From Candidatus Syntropharchaeum sp. (GTDB lineage Archaea > Halobacteriota > Syntropharchaeia > Alkanophagales > Methanospirareceae), in contig JADHYP010000024.1 in the NCBI GenBank assembly GCA_016782355.1, positions 1 to 12,175 of the forward strand: a stretch of 12,175 nt of DNA, given 5' to 3'. The notes below the pieces were generated by a model that saw nothing but the letters and a program-made list of their open reading frames with translations, made no database searches and had not been told where the DNA came from. Positions within the stretch are counted from its first letter, which is position 1, and each line of letters begins with the position of its first letter. The translations under genes were made by a program, and so were the position numbers. Below, one piece after another: positions 1 through 7,612 of this stretch.

Positions 1-40
1 TAAAAGCACGTTTAGGAGGGTCCCAGCCCCAACCGCGCCA

Positions 41-60
41 CACCCGAATGAATTCGGGTG
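41..60. repeat. perfect 20-bp palindrome downstream of the beta-helix gene
   Basis: A perfect 20-bp palindrome starts cacccgaat and ends attcgggtg. As RNA it would form a stem of about 7 bp with a 6-base loop. It lies 55 bases past the stop codon of the beta-helix gene on the minus strand. No T-run follows it in that direction, so it is not a textbook intrinsic terminator, but it could be a 3'-end processing or stability hairpin for the operon mRNA. It could also be the end of a small dispersed element. The rest of 1-115 holds no supportable gene. Confidence 0.45.
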
Positions 61-115
61 CATCCATGGTGGTTTGTTTGGGCTTTCCTCATCTTATACT
101 GCTTTTATAGGCTTT

Positions 116-514
116 TCACTCCAATCTAATCGCTGGTATCCAATCGGTGTATGTTTTTCCATTCGCATCCACGAACGAAGTGCAAGTAATTGTTCCTCCT
201 GTTACATCCTTGCTTTTCGCATGTATTATCTGTGGATAAGAACCCGTAACAATTGTATAATTATACGTGTGTCCAGCTAATAAGGTAACAGATGGAGTAA
301 TTGTTATGTTATGCCAGTCACCTACGTATCCGTTCCAAGTGCCATTTGCTATCAATTTGCCATTTTCGTATAATTCAATGGACTCAGTATGCCCGCCAGT
401 TCCAAGACATGGATATGTGTATAATCTGCTAACGCTGATGTTATGAGAAGGTTTAATTGTACCGTTGTGCGTTCCCATTATGCTTGGATAAGTTCCTTCT
501 CCAGTATCAAATAG
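116..514 (-). other. C-terminal shared module, copy in the beta-helix protein
   Basis: Residues 584-715 of the beta-helix protein. Conserved blocks shared with the protease copy are YPSIMG, GTIKP, YTYPC, GTGGHTE, GDW-x-NIT, TYNY, TGSYPQI, ITC, DANGK and the identical last eight residues WIPAIRLE. The DNA is also visibly similar, pointing to duplication or domain exchange. The module has two conserved cysteines (619, 694) and several sequons, and looks like a beta-sandwich; I do not recognise it as a named domain. Confidence 0.8.
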
Positions 515-2263
515 AACGTCTTCCCATGGAGTCGATGATTTTGATGCTTGATTGGTATTACCATAAGTTCCCATATTTATTCTGTTACCATTAGGCTCTG
601 GTTCATTGTCATACGAAGAGGTTGGGTCGCCAGCATCTATACAGGGCGAATCGTTTTCATCTGCTGTCCAGCCCCCATCGTGATATGAGCCGGCAGTGCT
701 TTGCAGATGAAAATCATCATTGCCCGGGTCCACAAATAATGGGTCTGTGTCCATACAACCTGTGCCGAACCAAGCTTGCCCTGTGCCACCCTGAATGTCG
801 GAATAGGTAGCCATTACAGAACCGCCATCGTGCGATATAGCCTGCCCGGTACTATTCCAGATTATCTCGTTGCATATATTCAAAGTAACATCTTGCTCGG
901 TATAGAAATAAACACCGCCGCCATCACTACCCGAGTTACCATAGAATGCGTCGTTTCTCAGGGTTAGTTTCTCGACAGTGCCAGTAGCAATCGAAAGCCC
1001 ACCACCGACACTAACAGCAGTATTACTATCAAAAATATTATTTACTAGCTCTATTTCTCCCGTCTCAGAGTAAAGGTTTGCACCAGCGCCATTAACGTGA
1101 GCGTGATTATCGCTGAAGGTATTCCCTGTAAAAGCTAACGAGGCGCTCCCAGCACCACTAACCCAAAGACCTCCCCCATTAGCGAATTCTCCAGGAGCAG
1201 TATTGTTGTTGAAAGTATTGTTCTCAACATTGACCGAGCCGTCATACACATCCAAGTTAGCTCCTCCACCGCTTCCCGTAGTCGCAGAATTATTGGTGAA
1301 ATCATTGTCCCTCAGTGTTACTGTTGCTGTTTGGGTGTATCTTACATGGAGACCAGCTCCTCCCAAATAACATTGATTATCATCGAAGGTATTATTCGTA
1401 ATCTCCATTTCTCCGTTATTTCCAAGCATATAAGCAAAGGCACCCCCACCATCGGGATCGTCACCACGACCAACGGGATCGGCGCCAACAGAGTTATTGG
1501 TGAACGTGTTGCCACTAAGGCGGAAGTGCACATTATCAGCGTCAAATCCCGAATAAAGCATAACACCGCCAGCGTCATCGGCTGTAGTACCATTTATGAA
1601 CGTATTATTTATGACGGTTGCTGTACCAGTGTCGCCAGCCCCAATGAACGCACCGCCAGCGTCATTACCTGCGGCTGAATTGCCATTGAAAGTATTCCCA
1701 CGCAAGGTTACTGTACCACTGGTAACGGTAGCTGAAACACCGCCTCCTCCCCCAGATTCATCAGGAGCAGAATTATCTTTGAATTCGCACTCTTCTATGG
1801 TTATGTCTGCTAGACCACCATCCACCTCAACACGTAATCCACCTCCAAAACCAAAGGAGATGTTCCCCTTTTGGAAGGTTATGTTTCTTACGGTGATATT
1901 GGCATCAGGACTTGAGGTGCGGATGTTCAAAATCTGTGTTGAATCCCCACCATCAAGGATAGTTGAGCCTGTCCCTGCACCCACTATGGTGAGGGTGTGA
2001 TTCTCAGCCGAATCATAGGTAAGCGTCGTTGCCACATTATAGGTTCCTGCTGCAACGTTAATCGTGTCATCCTCTCCATTATTTGCTGCCGTATTCAGGG
2101 CATTCTGAAATTTTAGTACACTATCAACATAGAATGTTTCTGCTCTTGCAACTGGAAGAGGGGCTAAGAGCCCAACTAAGAGGGCAGCTATTAGAAAGCC
2201 AGTCAAAGCAATTGCTTTGATTTTTTTACTCTTATTTTGTTCGGTTCTTTTCATTTGGTTCAT
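116..2263 (-). CDS. secreted right-handed parallel beta-helix protein with shared C-terminal module
   Basis: A 715-residue exported protein. Residues 1-41 are a signal peptide: a Lys/Arg-rich start, a hydrophobic core at about 17-35 and a probable cut after the ARA at 39-41. Residues ~44-500 are imperfect coils carrying N-x-T-F, N-N-S and G-G-G motifs, the signature of a right-handed parallel beta-helix of the polymorphic-repeat type. Residues ~505-575 (PLFVDP, SPCIDAGDP, INMGTYG) are the typical closing segment of such helices. Residues 584-715 are a separate module that recurs at the end of the upstream protease. No C-terminal membrane helix or PGF-type sorting signal is seen, so the module may provide attachment. 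Such folds usually bind or cut carbohydrate or act as adhesins; no catalytic residues can be assigned. It is the second gene of an operon, 18 bases after the protease stop. The start could be Met1 or Met4; neither has a strong ribosome site. Confidence 0.88.
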   Translation of the reverse strand: MNQMKRTEQNKSKKIKAIALTGFLIAALLVGLLAPLPVARAETFYVDSVLKFQNALNTAANNGEDDTINVAAGTYNVATTLTYDSAENHTLTIVGAGTGSTILDGGDSTQILNIRTSSPDANITVRNITFQKGNISFGFGGGLRVEVDGGLADITIEECEFKDNSAPDESGGGGGVSATVTSGTVTLRGNTFNGNSAAGNDAGGAFIGAGDTGTATVINNTFINGTTADDAGGVMLYSGFDADNVHFRLSGNTFTNNSVGADPVGRGDDPDGGGAFAYMLGNNGEMEITNNTFDDNQCYLGGAGLHVRYTQTATVTLRDNDFTNNSATTGSGGGANLDVYDGSVNVENNTFNNNTAPGEFANGGGLWVSGAGSASLAFTGNTFSDNHAHVNGAGANLYSETGEIELVNNIFDSNTAVSVGGGLSIATGTVEKLTLRNDAFYGNSGSDGGGVYFYTEQDVTLNICNEIIWNSTGQAISHDGGSVMATYSDIQGGTGQAWFGTGCMDTDPLFVDPGNDDFHLQSTAGSYHDGGWTADENDSPCIDAGDPTSSYDNEPEPNGNRINMGTYGNTNQASKSSTPWEDVLFDTGEGTYPSIMGTHNGTIKPSHNISVSRLYTYPCLGTGGHTESIELYENGKLIANGTWNGYVGDWHNITITPSVTLLAGHTYNYTIVTGSYPQIIHAKSKDVTGGTITCTSFVDANGKTYTDWIPAIRLE

Positions 2264-2281
2264 CGCATTTTTATAGGGATT

Positions 2282-2683
2282 TTACTCTAATCGAATCGCA
2301 GGGATCCAATTGTCATGTCTCTTTCCATTTGCGTCTATAAACTTATCGCAAGTGATTACACCATCATCTACTTTCAATTCATCAGTATGATGTATTTGTG
2401 GATAAGAGCCCGTCCTGATTATGTAATTGTAAGTTTTGTTGGCTGATAGAACAACAGTCTTGTCGAAAGTGATGTTTTTCCAATCGCCTGCATATCCTTT
2501 CCAAATTGCCGTTGAATTCCAGGTTAAGTTCCAAATTTTAGCATATTCTGTATGCCCCCCAGTTCCTACGCATGGATATGTGTACATTTTAGTTGCAATA
2601 ACGGGATGATTGGGTTTTATTGTGCCCGTATGGTTTCCCATGATACTTGGATAAGGATTTTCGGATGGTCTTGTATCAAAGAT
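2282..2683 (-). other. C-terminal shared module, copy in the C25 protease
   Basis: Residues 1388-1520 of the protease carry the same module as the downstream beta-helix protein, with more than half of positions identical by eye. Cys1425 and Cys1499 correspond to the two cysteines in the other copy, suggesting a conserved disulfide. In both proteins the module is the extreme C-terminus and follows an unrelated domain, which marks it as an independent mobile unit. Confidence 0.8.
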
Positions 2684-5600
2684 TGAGACCGTTGGCTTTG
2701 TAAGTATAGTAACTGCCCACACTTCACTCCATTTGCTCTCTGGATAACCACGCTCCATGTCTATAGCTTTTACTCGCCAATAATAAGTCCCTTCTTCAAT
2801 CTCTACCGGTGTATAGGTATTGTAAGTAATATAGGATACGTCAATCTCCGGTGACTGGAAGTCACTATCGTTGTCAATCTGGAGATAGTAACAGGAATCA
2901 AGCACATACGACCACTCAAAGGCGGGAATATATTCTACACTTGTGCCATTTGCGGGAGAAATAAGTGCTGGAGCTTGGAGAGTTGAAGTAGTGGTAATGA
3001 CAGTTGGTCGCTCTACGTTACCCGCATTATCAGTTGCTCTTGATTTTAGGGCATAGGAGAAATTGCTATCCCATGTTATACCGCTGCAGTTGAACGTCCA
3101 TTCAGTAGTGCCCGAAGCCAAAAGCCAGGTTTCTTTATCTCCCCAGCTATCTCCATCCCAATATTTCCTGTCATTGTTGCGTTCAATACTTAATTCCACC
3201 TTCCTTACTCCAGATCCGGGAGCGTAATCGTAGGCTGTGCCGTAAATTTCAGTCATGCTCTCCTGGACTATCTCGTCAGCAGAAAGGAGTATTGATGAAA
3301 CAGGTGGTATGGTGTCATTAAGCGCCATAAAGAAATCTACCGGAATGCTTGCCCTCGTACCATCCAGTATTACCGTAACAGGACCAGTTGGACTGTGATA
3401 ATCATAGTTTTCAGCATCTACACTCACGTTGTAAACACCTGGTAGGAGGTCTGAAAATAAGTAACTGCCGTTAACATCAGTGGTTACATTTTGTGTAACA
3501 GGTCCGTCAATAGCCGCTGATGCCATGATTGGATTGCCATACCTCTCATCCTCAACCTTACCTGTAATTGAACCGTTAATAAGCCGGATTGCCACTGCCG
3601 TATAATCGTCTTCTTCAGGAGTGGTGGGGTCATCACTCAGCAGTAAAGGCACAGTATCCGCGGTAATTAGCGCCTGGCTGGTGATAACCGTTCCGGGGTA
3701 GATGTCTGGTTTTGTCAATCCCGTAAAAAGCACTTTCCACGTTTCTCCGCTTTTCAACTCTTTTCTAAACCAGGTGGGTCTTCCCTCTTTGCTTAAATAG
3801 CCCTCATCCAGTACTTTTATCTTATCGAAAAAACCAATATCAAGATCACAAATCATATTTAGATTCGTGAGGGAATAATCCATTTTGTTGACGAATTCAA
3901 GCGTATATTCTATGGATTCTCCTCTATCTATTTCTTCGTCTGGTGCAATTAGGTTGAACTCATAAGAAGAATTTGGAATATTGCATACTATTACATTGAG
4001 CTGTTCTTGATAAATCACCTTGTCTTGCTGAAGCTGAGCGCTTGCCATTCCTCCTGGTCCCATTACTGTCATTCTGATGTAGTAGTCGCCGTCAGATACT
4101 TCGGTGGTATCCCAGATAACACCCCATCCATCATCTCCATTGTAATCTGTTCCTATGGTTGTCCATTTCGGCTGTTCTGTTGGGTATGGTCCAGCGGCTT
4201 CAAATTGTACCCATTTTATAGGTAAGGTCTCTGCGAAGGCTTTTCTCATTCTAAATGCAACAATATCTTCAAGAGCCGCAAGAAGACGAGCTTCATCCCT
4301 CATTAGCCCTGCTTTCCAGTTACTAACACAAAAAGAAACACTCTTATGATGTTCCTCATTACCTGCATTATCTATGGACCAATATCTGAGGGTTCTCCGT
4401 GTGAGAAGATCTCCTCCACGTACGGGGAAAGGCCCGGTATATCTCTCATAAGGCCACCCACACAAGTCGTATTCGGTATAATCTATACCAGAAACAGGTA
4501 TAGATGTGAGAGTGAGTGGGGGAGCATCAGTAGCATTAAATGATACAGTAACGCTATCACTGTAGCATCCTCTCTCAGGGCATTCACATTCACACTCTGG
4601 TTCATCAATAGGACAAATGCAAGTGCAAAGGATCATAGCTGGTGGTTCGCCATCCAACAAAACTCTTGTAGCAGCAGGAGGAATATATGTATCAATTCCA
4701 ATCGTTGCATTTTTTTCTGCTTCTTTATTTCCGAGAAAATCTATCGAATAATAATCAATTCTGTGAATGCCATCGTTACTGTGGTCAGAAGGCGCTTCTA
4801 TGGTAACGTGGTTGCCTGTTCTCCAACGTCCATTATCAACTCGATATCTGGTTTCTCTTACGCCAGATGGTGGGGTTCCCCTGTCAGTTGCAGTTAGTAA
4901 AACTGTTATCTCATCTCCTACCACATCTTCACCACCGTACCACTCGCCATCTGGACAATAGGTTTCCGGTGGCTCGGTATCTTCTAAGCCGGGCACTCCT
5001 CCGAGACGTAACGAAGGATCGCCAAATAGTGCATTCATCATCGTGCTTTCAATGCCATGCCAGCAATAGGTATAATACTCATCACTGCTCATGTCATATT
5101 TGTTAAAAAAATCTGTAAAATCAAAATTCCCTGTGTCATCAAAAACCTCTTCAAGCCAATACTCCAGCATAGAACGCCACATATCTCCCAAGCGATTTCT
5201 ATCGCTAACACTTGAATGGGGTTCGTTGTAACTCCTGAAGAACAACGACTCCAATTCACCGTTGAGAGGAAAATTCGTTCCTTTAGTCGCAGCAACCAGA
5301 CCAACCCAGCCAGTTTCTACTCCACTGCTTGAATTTTTGGCAAATAACTTAGTTTCTGGGTTGAATTCACGGTCACAGGTGTTGGGTTGTAGTGGAACGG
5401 GAGGTGGAGCATTTAATATGTATGGATGTTCCCTTTCAATATGGTCGCACTGAAAAAGACCAGTTCCATCAAAATCATCGTCAAAGCTCATTTCAGGATA
5501 AAAGCCTCCACCACAATGATCACCCACTATGCCTCTTGGGAAGCCATCAACAATACAATCACTTATGTGATAATATTTATCGTCATCTCCATCTCCGTCA

Positions 5601-6844
5601 CAATCTAGATAATAGGGGTCAAACTCTACTTTGAGGATGCGACCACCAACTTCCTTGTAGGGTAAATCGTGTCCATCAGCATTTCTAGGAGCAAACCTTG
5701 CCATTCCTCCTGGGGGTCCACCTGCGAAGCTACCGTCACTGCATCCATCTGCAAAAGCAACTGTGAAGTTATCAGAATTATTTACTTTGGTGAAGTAATC
5801 TATTGGCCGCCCATTGGCCCAATTGTGGGTATGGTCATGCCAGCCCAAAAAACCAATATCAACAAACTCTGAAGAATCAGGCCATAAAAAACCATCTGCA
5901 TCTTCAAATATGTTGATCTGGTCCTCAGTTAATCCTGTTCGTTCAGAACAATCAGCAAAAGATTCACCTGGAGTACGGTTACAGGGAGCCATTGGTTTCT
6001 TGGGACTATACTGGAAATAACTGTTGTGCAGATAGATTTCATACCGAAAACCTCCGCCTAAATCGTTTTGTATGTCATTGAAATGTATGCCGGGATCGCA
6101 TTTACGACCTCCTCCCGCGAGCAAAAGGACGTTGTGGAACCAGTCTGAATCCGGATCAAACGTTAAATGCTCATATCTGATAACTTTGGCTACGTAACTT
6201 TCGACCTCGGGGATATTTGATGCCGGAACTCTTCCCACAGCCACGTCGGGGTGGAGATCTGCATGGTCTGCATTCACACTGTAAGGATCGCTTCCACAGC
6301 TATCGCTTTTAAGGTGTTCGCCGAAGTATTCATCGTCATCAAAATTCCAGCTATTGAACACACCATCCGCATCGTACAGGTCGGCATAGTATAAGTCGCT
6401 GGGGAAGTAGTAGCTTATGCTTTCTGGTTGATTGGGTTCTTCATGGGTTACCCATCTTACCGGGAATTTATCAACGTCACCGACCAGCATAACATATTTA
6501 ATGCCGTTGAATCTGTGGTAGTGCTCAATTGCACGCTTAATCTTTTCTGGTTCGTCTGCTCCAGTAAAGCGACCGTAAATATGCTCCAAAGTTTTCAGCG
6601 TGGTTGGCATTCCAGTGGCACTCTTATGCACAGCTAATGGTTCAATAGCAGGCTGAAACTCCTCCGGAGTGATGATCAACAGGTCGTAATCAAGTGAATC
6701 TGTACGGATTGCATCATCAAGAACAATAGGCTCGCTAAAATCTGCAATCGCTACGGTGGAAAACAATAACAGTGGTAGCATCAGTGCAACTATCAGTTTG
6801 ATTTTAATATTTTTCGCTTCTTCCAAACTACTCTTTTTCCTCAT
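2282..6844 (-). CDS. secreted gingipain-like (peptidase C25) multidomain protease
   Basis: A 1520-residue exported protein with a signal peptide at 1-34 (core ~15-32). Residues ~53-613 match the peptidase C25 (gingipain) fold: YDLLIITPEEF at the start, VMLVGDVDKFPVR at 118-130, catalytic His336 in GWHDHTH, catalytic Cys368 in ADGCSDGSF, and the closing LFGDPSLRL at 606-614. An acidic stretch at 414-423 may bind calcium. Then follow two OmpL47/Ig-like domains (~624-715 and ~760-842), a seven-Cys patch between them (740-760), an Ig-like segment (~875-945), a DUF11/CARDB-like segment (~955-1090), a carboxypeptidase-regulatory-like domain (~1091-1170), another Ig-like domain (~1178-1282), an FnIII-like domain (~1290-1382) and the shared module (1388-1520). 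It probably cleaves extracellular or surface proteins as a cysteine endopeptidase. The start is backed by GAGAGG about 6 bases upstream. First gene of the operon, behind a structured leader. Substrate specificity cannot be read from the sequence. Confidence 0.88.
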   Translation of the reverse strand: MRKKSSLEEAKNIKIKLIVALMLPLLLFSTVAIADFSEPIVLDDAIRTDSLDYDLLIITPEEFQPAIEPLAVHKSATGMPTTLKTLEHIYGRFTGADEPEKIKRAIEHYHRFNGIKYVMLVGDVDKFPVRWVTHEEPNQPESISYYFPSDLYYADLYDADGVFNSWNFDDDEYFGEHLKSDSCGSDPYSVNADHADLHPDVAVGRVPASNIPEVESYVAKVIRYEHLTFDPDSDWFHNVLLLAGGGRKCDPGIHFNDIQNDLGGGFRYEIYLHNSYFQYSPKKPMAPCNRTPGESFADCSERTGLTEDQINIFEDADGFLWPDSSEFVDIGFLGWHDHTHNWANGRPIDYFTKVNNSDNFTVAFADGCSDGSFAGGPPGGMARFAPRNADGHDLPYKEVGGRILKVEFDPYYLDCDGDGDDDKYYHISDCIVDGFPRGIVGDHCGGGFYPEMSFDDDFDGTGLFQCDHIEREHPYILNAPPPVPLQPNTCDREFNPETKLFAKNSSSGVETGWVGLVAATKGTNFPLNGELESLFFRSYNEPHSSVSDRNRLGDMWRSMLEYWLEEVFDDTGNFDFTDFFNKYDMSSDEYYTYCWHGIESTMMNALFGDPSLRLGGVPGLEDTEPPETYCPDGEWYGGEDVVGDEITVLLTATDRGTPPSGVRETRYRVDNGRWRTGNHVTIEAPSDHSNDGIHRIDYYSIDFLGNKEAEKNATIGIDTYIPPAATRVLLDGEPPAMILCTCICPIDEPECECECPERGCYSDSVTVSFNATDAPPLTLTSIPVSGIDYTEYDLCGWPYERYTGPFPVRGGDLLTRRTLRYWSIDNAGNEEHHKSVSFCVSNWKAGLMRDEARLLAALEDIVAFRMRKAFAETLPIKWVQFEAAGPYPTEQPKWTTIGTDYNGDDGWGVIWDTTEVSDGDYYIRMTVMGPGGMASAQLQQDKVIYQEQLNVIVCNIPNSSYEFNLIAPDEEIDRGESIEYTLEFVNKMDYSLTNLNMICDLDIGFFDKIKVLDEGYLSKEGRPTWFRKELKSGETWKVLFTGLTKPDIYPGTVITSQALITADTVPLLLSDDPTTPEEDDYTAVAIRLINGSITGKVEDERYGNPIMASAAIDGPVTQNVTTDVNGSYLFSDLLPGVYNVSVDAENYDYHSPTGPVTVILDGTRASIPVDFFMALNDTIPPVSSILLSADEIVQESMTEIYGTAYDYAPGSGVRKVELSIERNNDRKYWDGDSWGDKETWLLASGTTEWTFNCSGITWDSNFSYALKSRATDNAGNVERPTVITTTSTLQAPALISPANGTSVEYIPAFEWSYVLDSCYYLQIDNDSDFQSPEIDVSYITYNTYTPVEIEEGTYYWRVKAIDMERGYPESKWSEVWAVTILTKPTVSIFDTRPSENPYPSIMGNHTGTIKPNHPVIATKMYTYPCVGTGGHTEYAKIWNLTWNSTAIWKGYAGDWKNITFDKTVVLSANKTYNYIIRTGSYPQIHHTDELKVDDGVITCDKFIDANGKRHDNWIPAIRLE
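4565..4627 (-). other. cysteine-rich patch between Ig-like domains of the C25 protease
   Basis: Residues 740-760 of the protease hold seven cysteines (740, 742, 744, 751, 753, 755, 760) in 21 residues, arranged as C-x-C-x-C and C-x-C-x-C-x4-C with acidic and proline spacers. The patch lies at the edge of the second OmpL47/Ig-like domain, where the fold normally has no cysteines. It could carry disulfides or bind a metal outside the cell. Either role is inference. Confidence 0.6.
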
Positions 6845-6870
6845 TTTTCGCCTCTCTTTATAAGTTATAA

Positions 6871-6900
6871 CCCCCCAATAAATTGGGGGGCATTTTTTTT
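6871..6900 (+). terminator. GC-rich hairpin followed by T-run, in the leader of the protease gene
   Basis: CCCCCC-AAT and ATT-GGGGGG form a perfect palindrome at 6871-6890. On the plus strand it is followed by CA and eight Ts, which is the layout of an intrinsic terminator. No plus-strand gene ends here. On the minus strand the hairpin sits 26 bases upstream of the protease start, just before GAGAGG, so it more likely belongs to that mRNA leader or blocks antisense transcription. Confidence 0.5.
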
Positions 6901-6909
6901 CGACTCACA

Positions 6910-6950
6910 CTCGCTGAGAATATAATAAATTGATAGACGGACTCAGCGAG
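6910..6950. promoter_or_regulatory. 9-bp inverted repeat flanking a TATA-like stretch (possible operator)
   Basis: CTCGCTGAG at 6910-6918 and its exact complement CTCAGCGAG at 6942-6950 are separated by 23 bases of AT-rich sequence containing aatataataaat. On the minus strand this reads as a TATA-like element about 80 bases upstream of the protease start. Start of transcription would fall near 6895, just ahead of the GC-rich hairpin. A dimeric regulator bound to the two arms would cover the promoter. No repressor gene is next to it. Confidence 0.4.
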
Positions 6951-6984
6951 CATGAGGTTATAAAGAAGCAGTCACCTATACCCC

Positions 6985-7022
6985 GTACTTAAGTACGAAG
7001 CCTGTACTTAAGCGCGAGGCAC
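6985..7022. repeat. 19-bp tandem repeat forming a 9-bp hairpin
   Basis: Two 19-bp units start with GTACTTAAG at 6985 and 7004 and match at about 14 of 19 positions. Because GTACTTAAGTAC is itself palindromic, CTTAAGTAC (6988-6996) pairs perfectly with GTACTTAAG (7004-7012) across a 7-base loop. In a transcript from the TATA box at 7057-7065 it would be the first structure of the protease leader. Confidence 0.5.
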
Positions 7023-7056
7023 GTAACCCTTGTTCCGATATACACTTATCATAGGG

Positions 7057-7065
7057 TATATAAAA
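7057..7065 (-). promoter_or_regulatory. consensus archaeal TATA box, likely distal promoter of the surface-protein operon
   Basis: On the minus strand this reads TTTTATATA, preceded by the purine-rich GAAAAGC expected of a BRE site. A start about 25 bases downstream would give a leader of nearly 190 bases before the protease start at 6844. On the plus strand the same bases read TATATAAAA, but no gene start follows within a sensible distance. Confidence 0.5.
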
Positions 7066-7122
7066 GCTTTTCTATTTTTTTCCGTCATGCAAAATATTTG
7101 ATATTACAACGCCATGAGATCA

Positions 7123-7287
7123 TCAGCGTAAATTCTGACCCTTGAACTCATTTCTATGTCCTTCGACAAATTCCAGCACTTCTTTTATTTTCCTGTCCAT
7201 TTCCTCCCGGTTCTCATAGTAATAGGGCAAGGCATCATGTATTTGTTGGAGTGTAAGGTGTGGATGAGCGCTGATTATCTCTATCCT
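7123..7287 (-). pseudogene. DUF433 protein, C-terminal remnant
   Basis: The minus strand encodes an open stretch of 54 residues ending in TGA at 7123-7125. It contains AHPHLTLQQIHDAL and PYYYENREEMDRKIKEVLEF, closely resembling the C-terminal half of DUF433 proteins, small winged-helix-like proteins often acting as VapB-like antitoxins. The N-terminal half is missing: the frame meets a stop at 7288-7290, exactly where a HicB-like tail starts on the other strand. There is no start codon or partner toxin, so this is a truncated relic. Confidence 0.6.
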
Positions 7288-7290
7288 TCA

Positions 7291-7377
7291 GGATTGAAAG
7301 GGGTGGTAGTTGGTGAGGGAGATACATACGAGGATGCCTTAGAGGATGTAAAATCTGCGATATCCGCTTTGTTTTAG
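7291..7377 (+). pseudogene. HicB-like antitoxin, truncated remnant
   Basis: The plus strand encodes GLKGVVVGEGDTYEDALE and then a helix ending in ISALF and TAG. The G-x-V-V, G-D-T-Y-E-x-A and following amphipathic helix are the hallmark of the HicB N-terminal domain, which neutralises HicA mRNA interferases. The preceding beta-strand region is gone and replaced by the antisense of the DUF433 relic, so the longer frame starting at 7156 is chimeric. No HicA-like partner is present. Confidence 0.5.
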
Positions 7378-7424
7378 AGTATTTAAAATATTTTTGTCAC
7401 AATCCTCCTCGGACGAACTTTTCC

Positions 7425-7605
7425 TCAAACCGATTCCATTTCCCGCTCCAGAACCTCGATTAAGGTAATTGCTAAACGCTCGATGTCTTCTGCGTCTTCC
7501 TTCGTTATCTTAGCGTGGTAATCATATCACCTTGTTCCTATTCTCGAGAGCGATATTCAGTATCCGAGCAGGGAGATATTGATATTATCAGTGTCCATCA
7601 GCCTA
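7425..7605 (-). pseudogene. frameshifted remnant, possibly a HEPN-family protein
   Basis: The minus strand encodes DYHAKITKEDAEDIERLA and a charged helix ending in MESV and TGA at 7425-7427. Upstream of a frame change near 7524-7527 another frame gives ARILNIALENRNKVI, and a further change near 7575 leads to LMDTDNINI. Joined, these give RNKVIYDYH, resembling the R-N-x-x-x-H motif of HEPN ribonucleases with His replaced by Tyr. Family assignment is tentative; the repeated frame changes and lack of a start make it non-functional. Confidence 0.35.
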
Positions 7606-7612
7606 AACAACA

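Noticed and set aside
1331..2000. Long plus-strand and alternate minus-strand open frames inside the beta-helix gene
   Set aside because: They are shadows of the repetitive beta-helix coding sequence, with no signal or start context of their own.
6985..7022. CRISPR-like repeats
   Set aside because: Only two imperfect 19-bp units with no spacers and no cas gene anywhere in the window.
6961..7122. tRNA or other known structured RNA gene
   Set aside because: Hairpins are present, but no cloverleaf, T-loop or other recognisable RNA family pattern was found.
7156..7377. 73-residue frame as one intact gene
   Set aside because: Its first 45 codons are the antisense of a DUF433 tail; only the last 29 residues look like a real protein (HicB).
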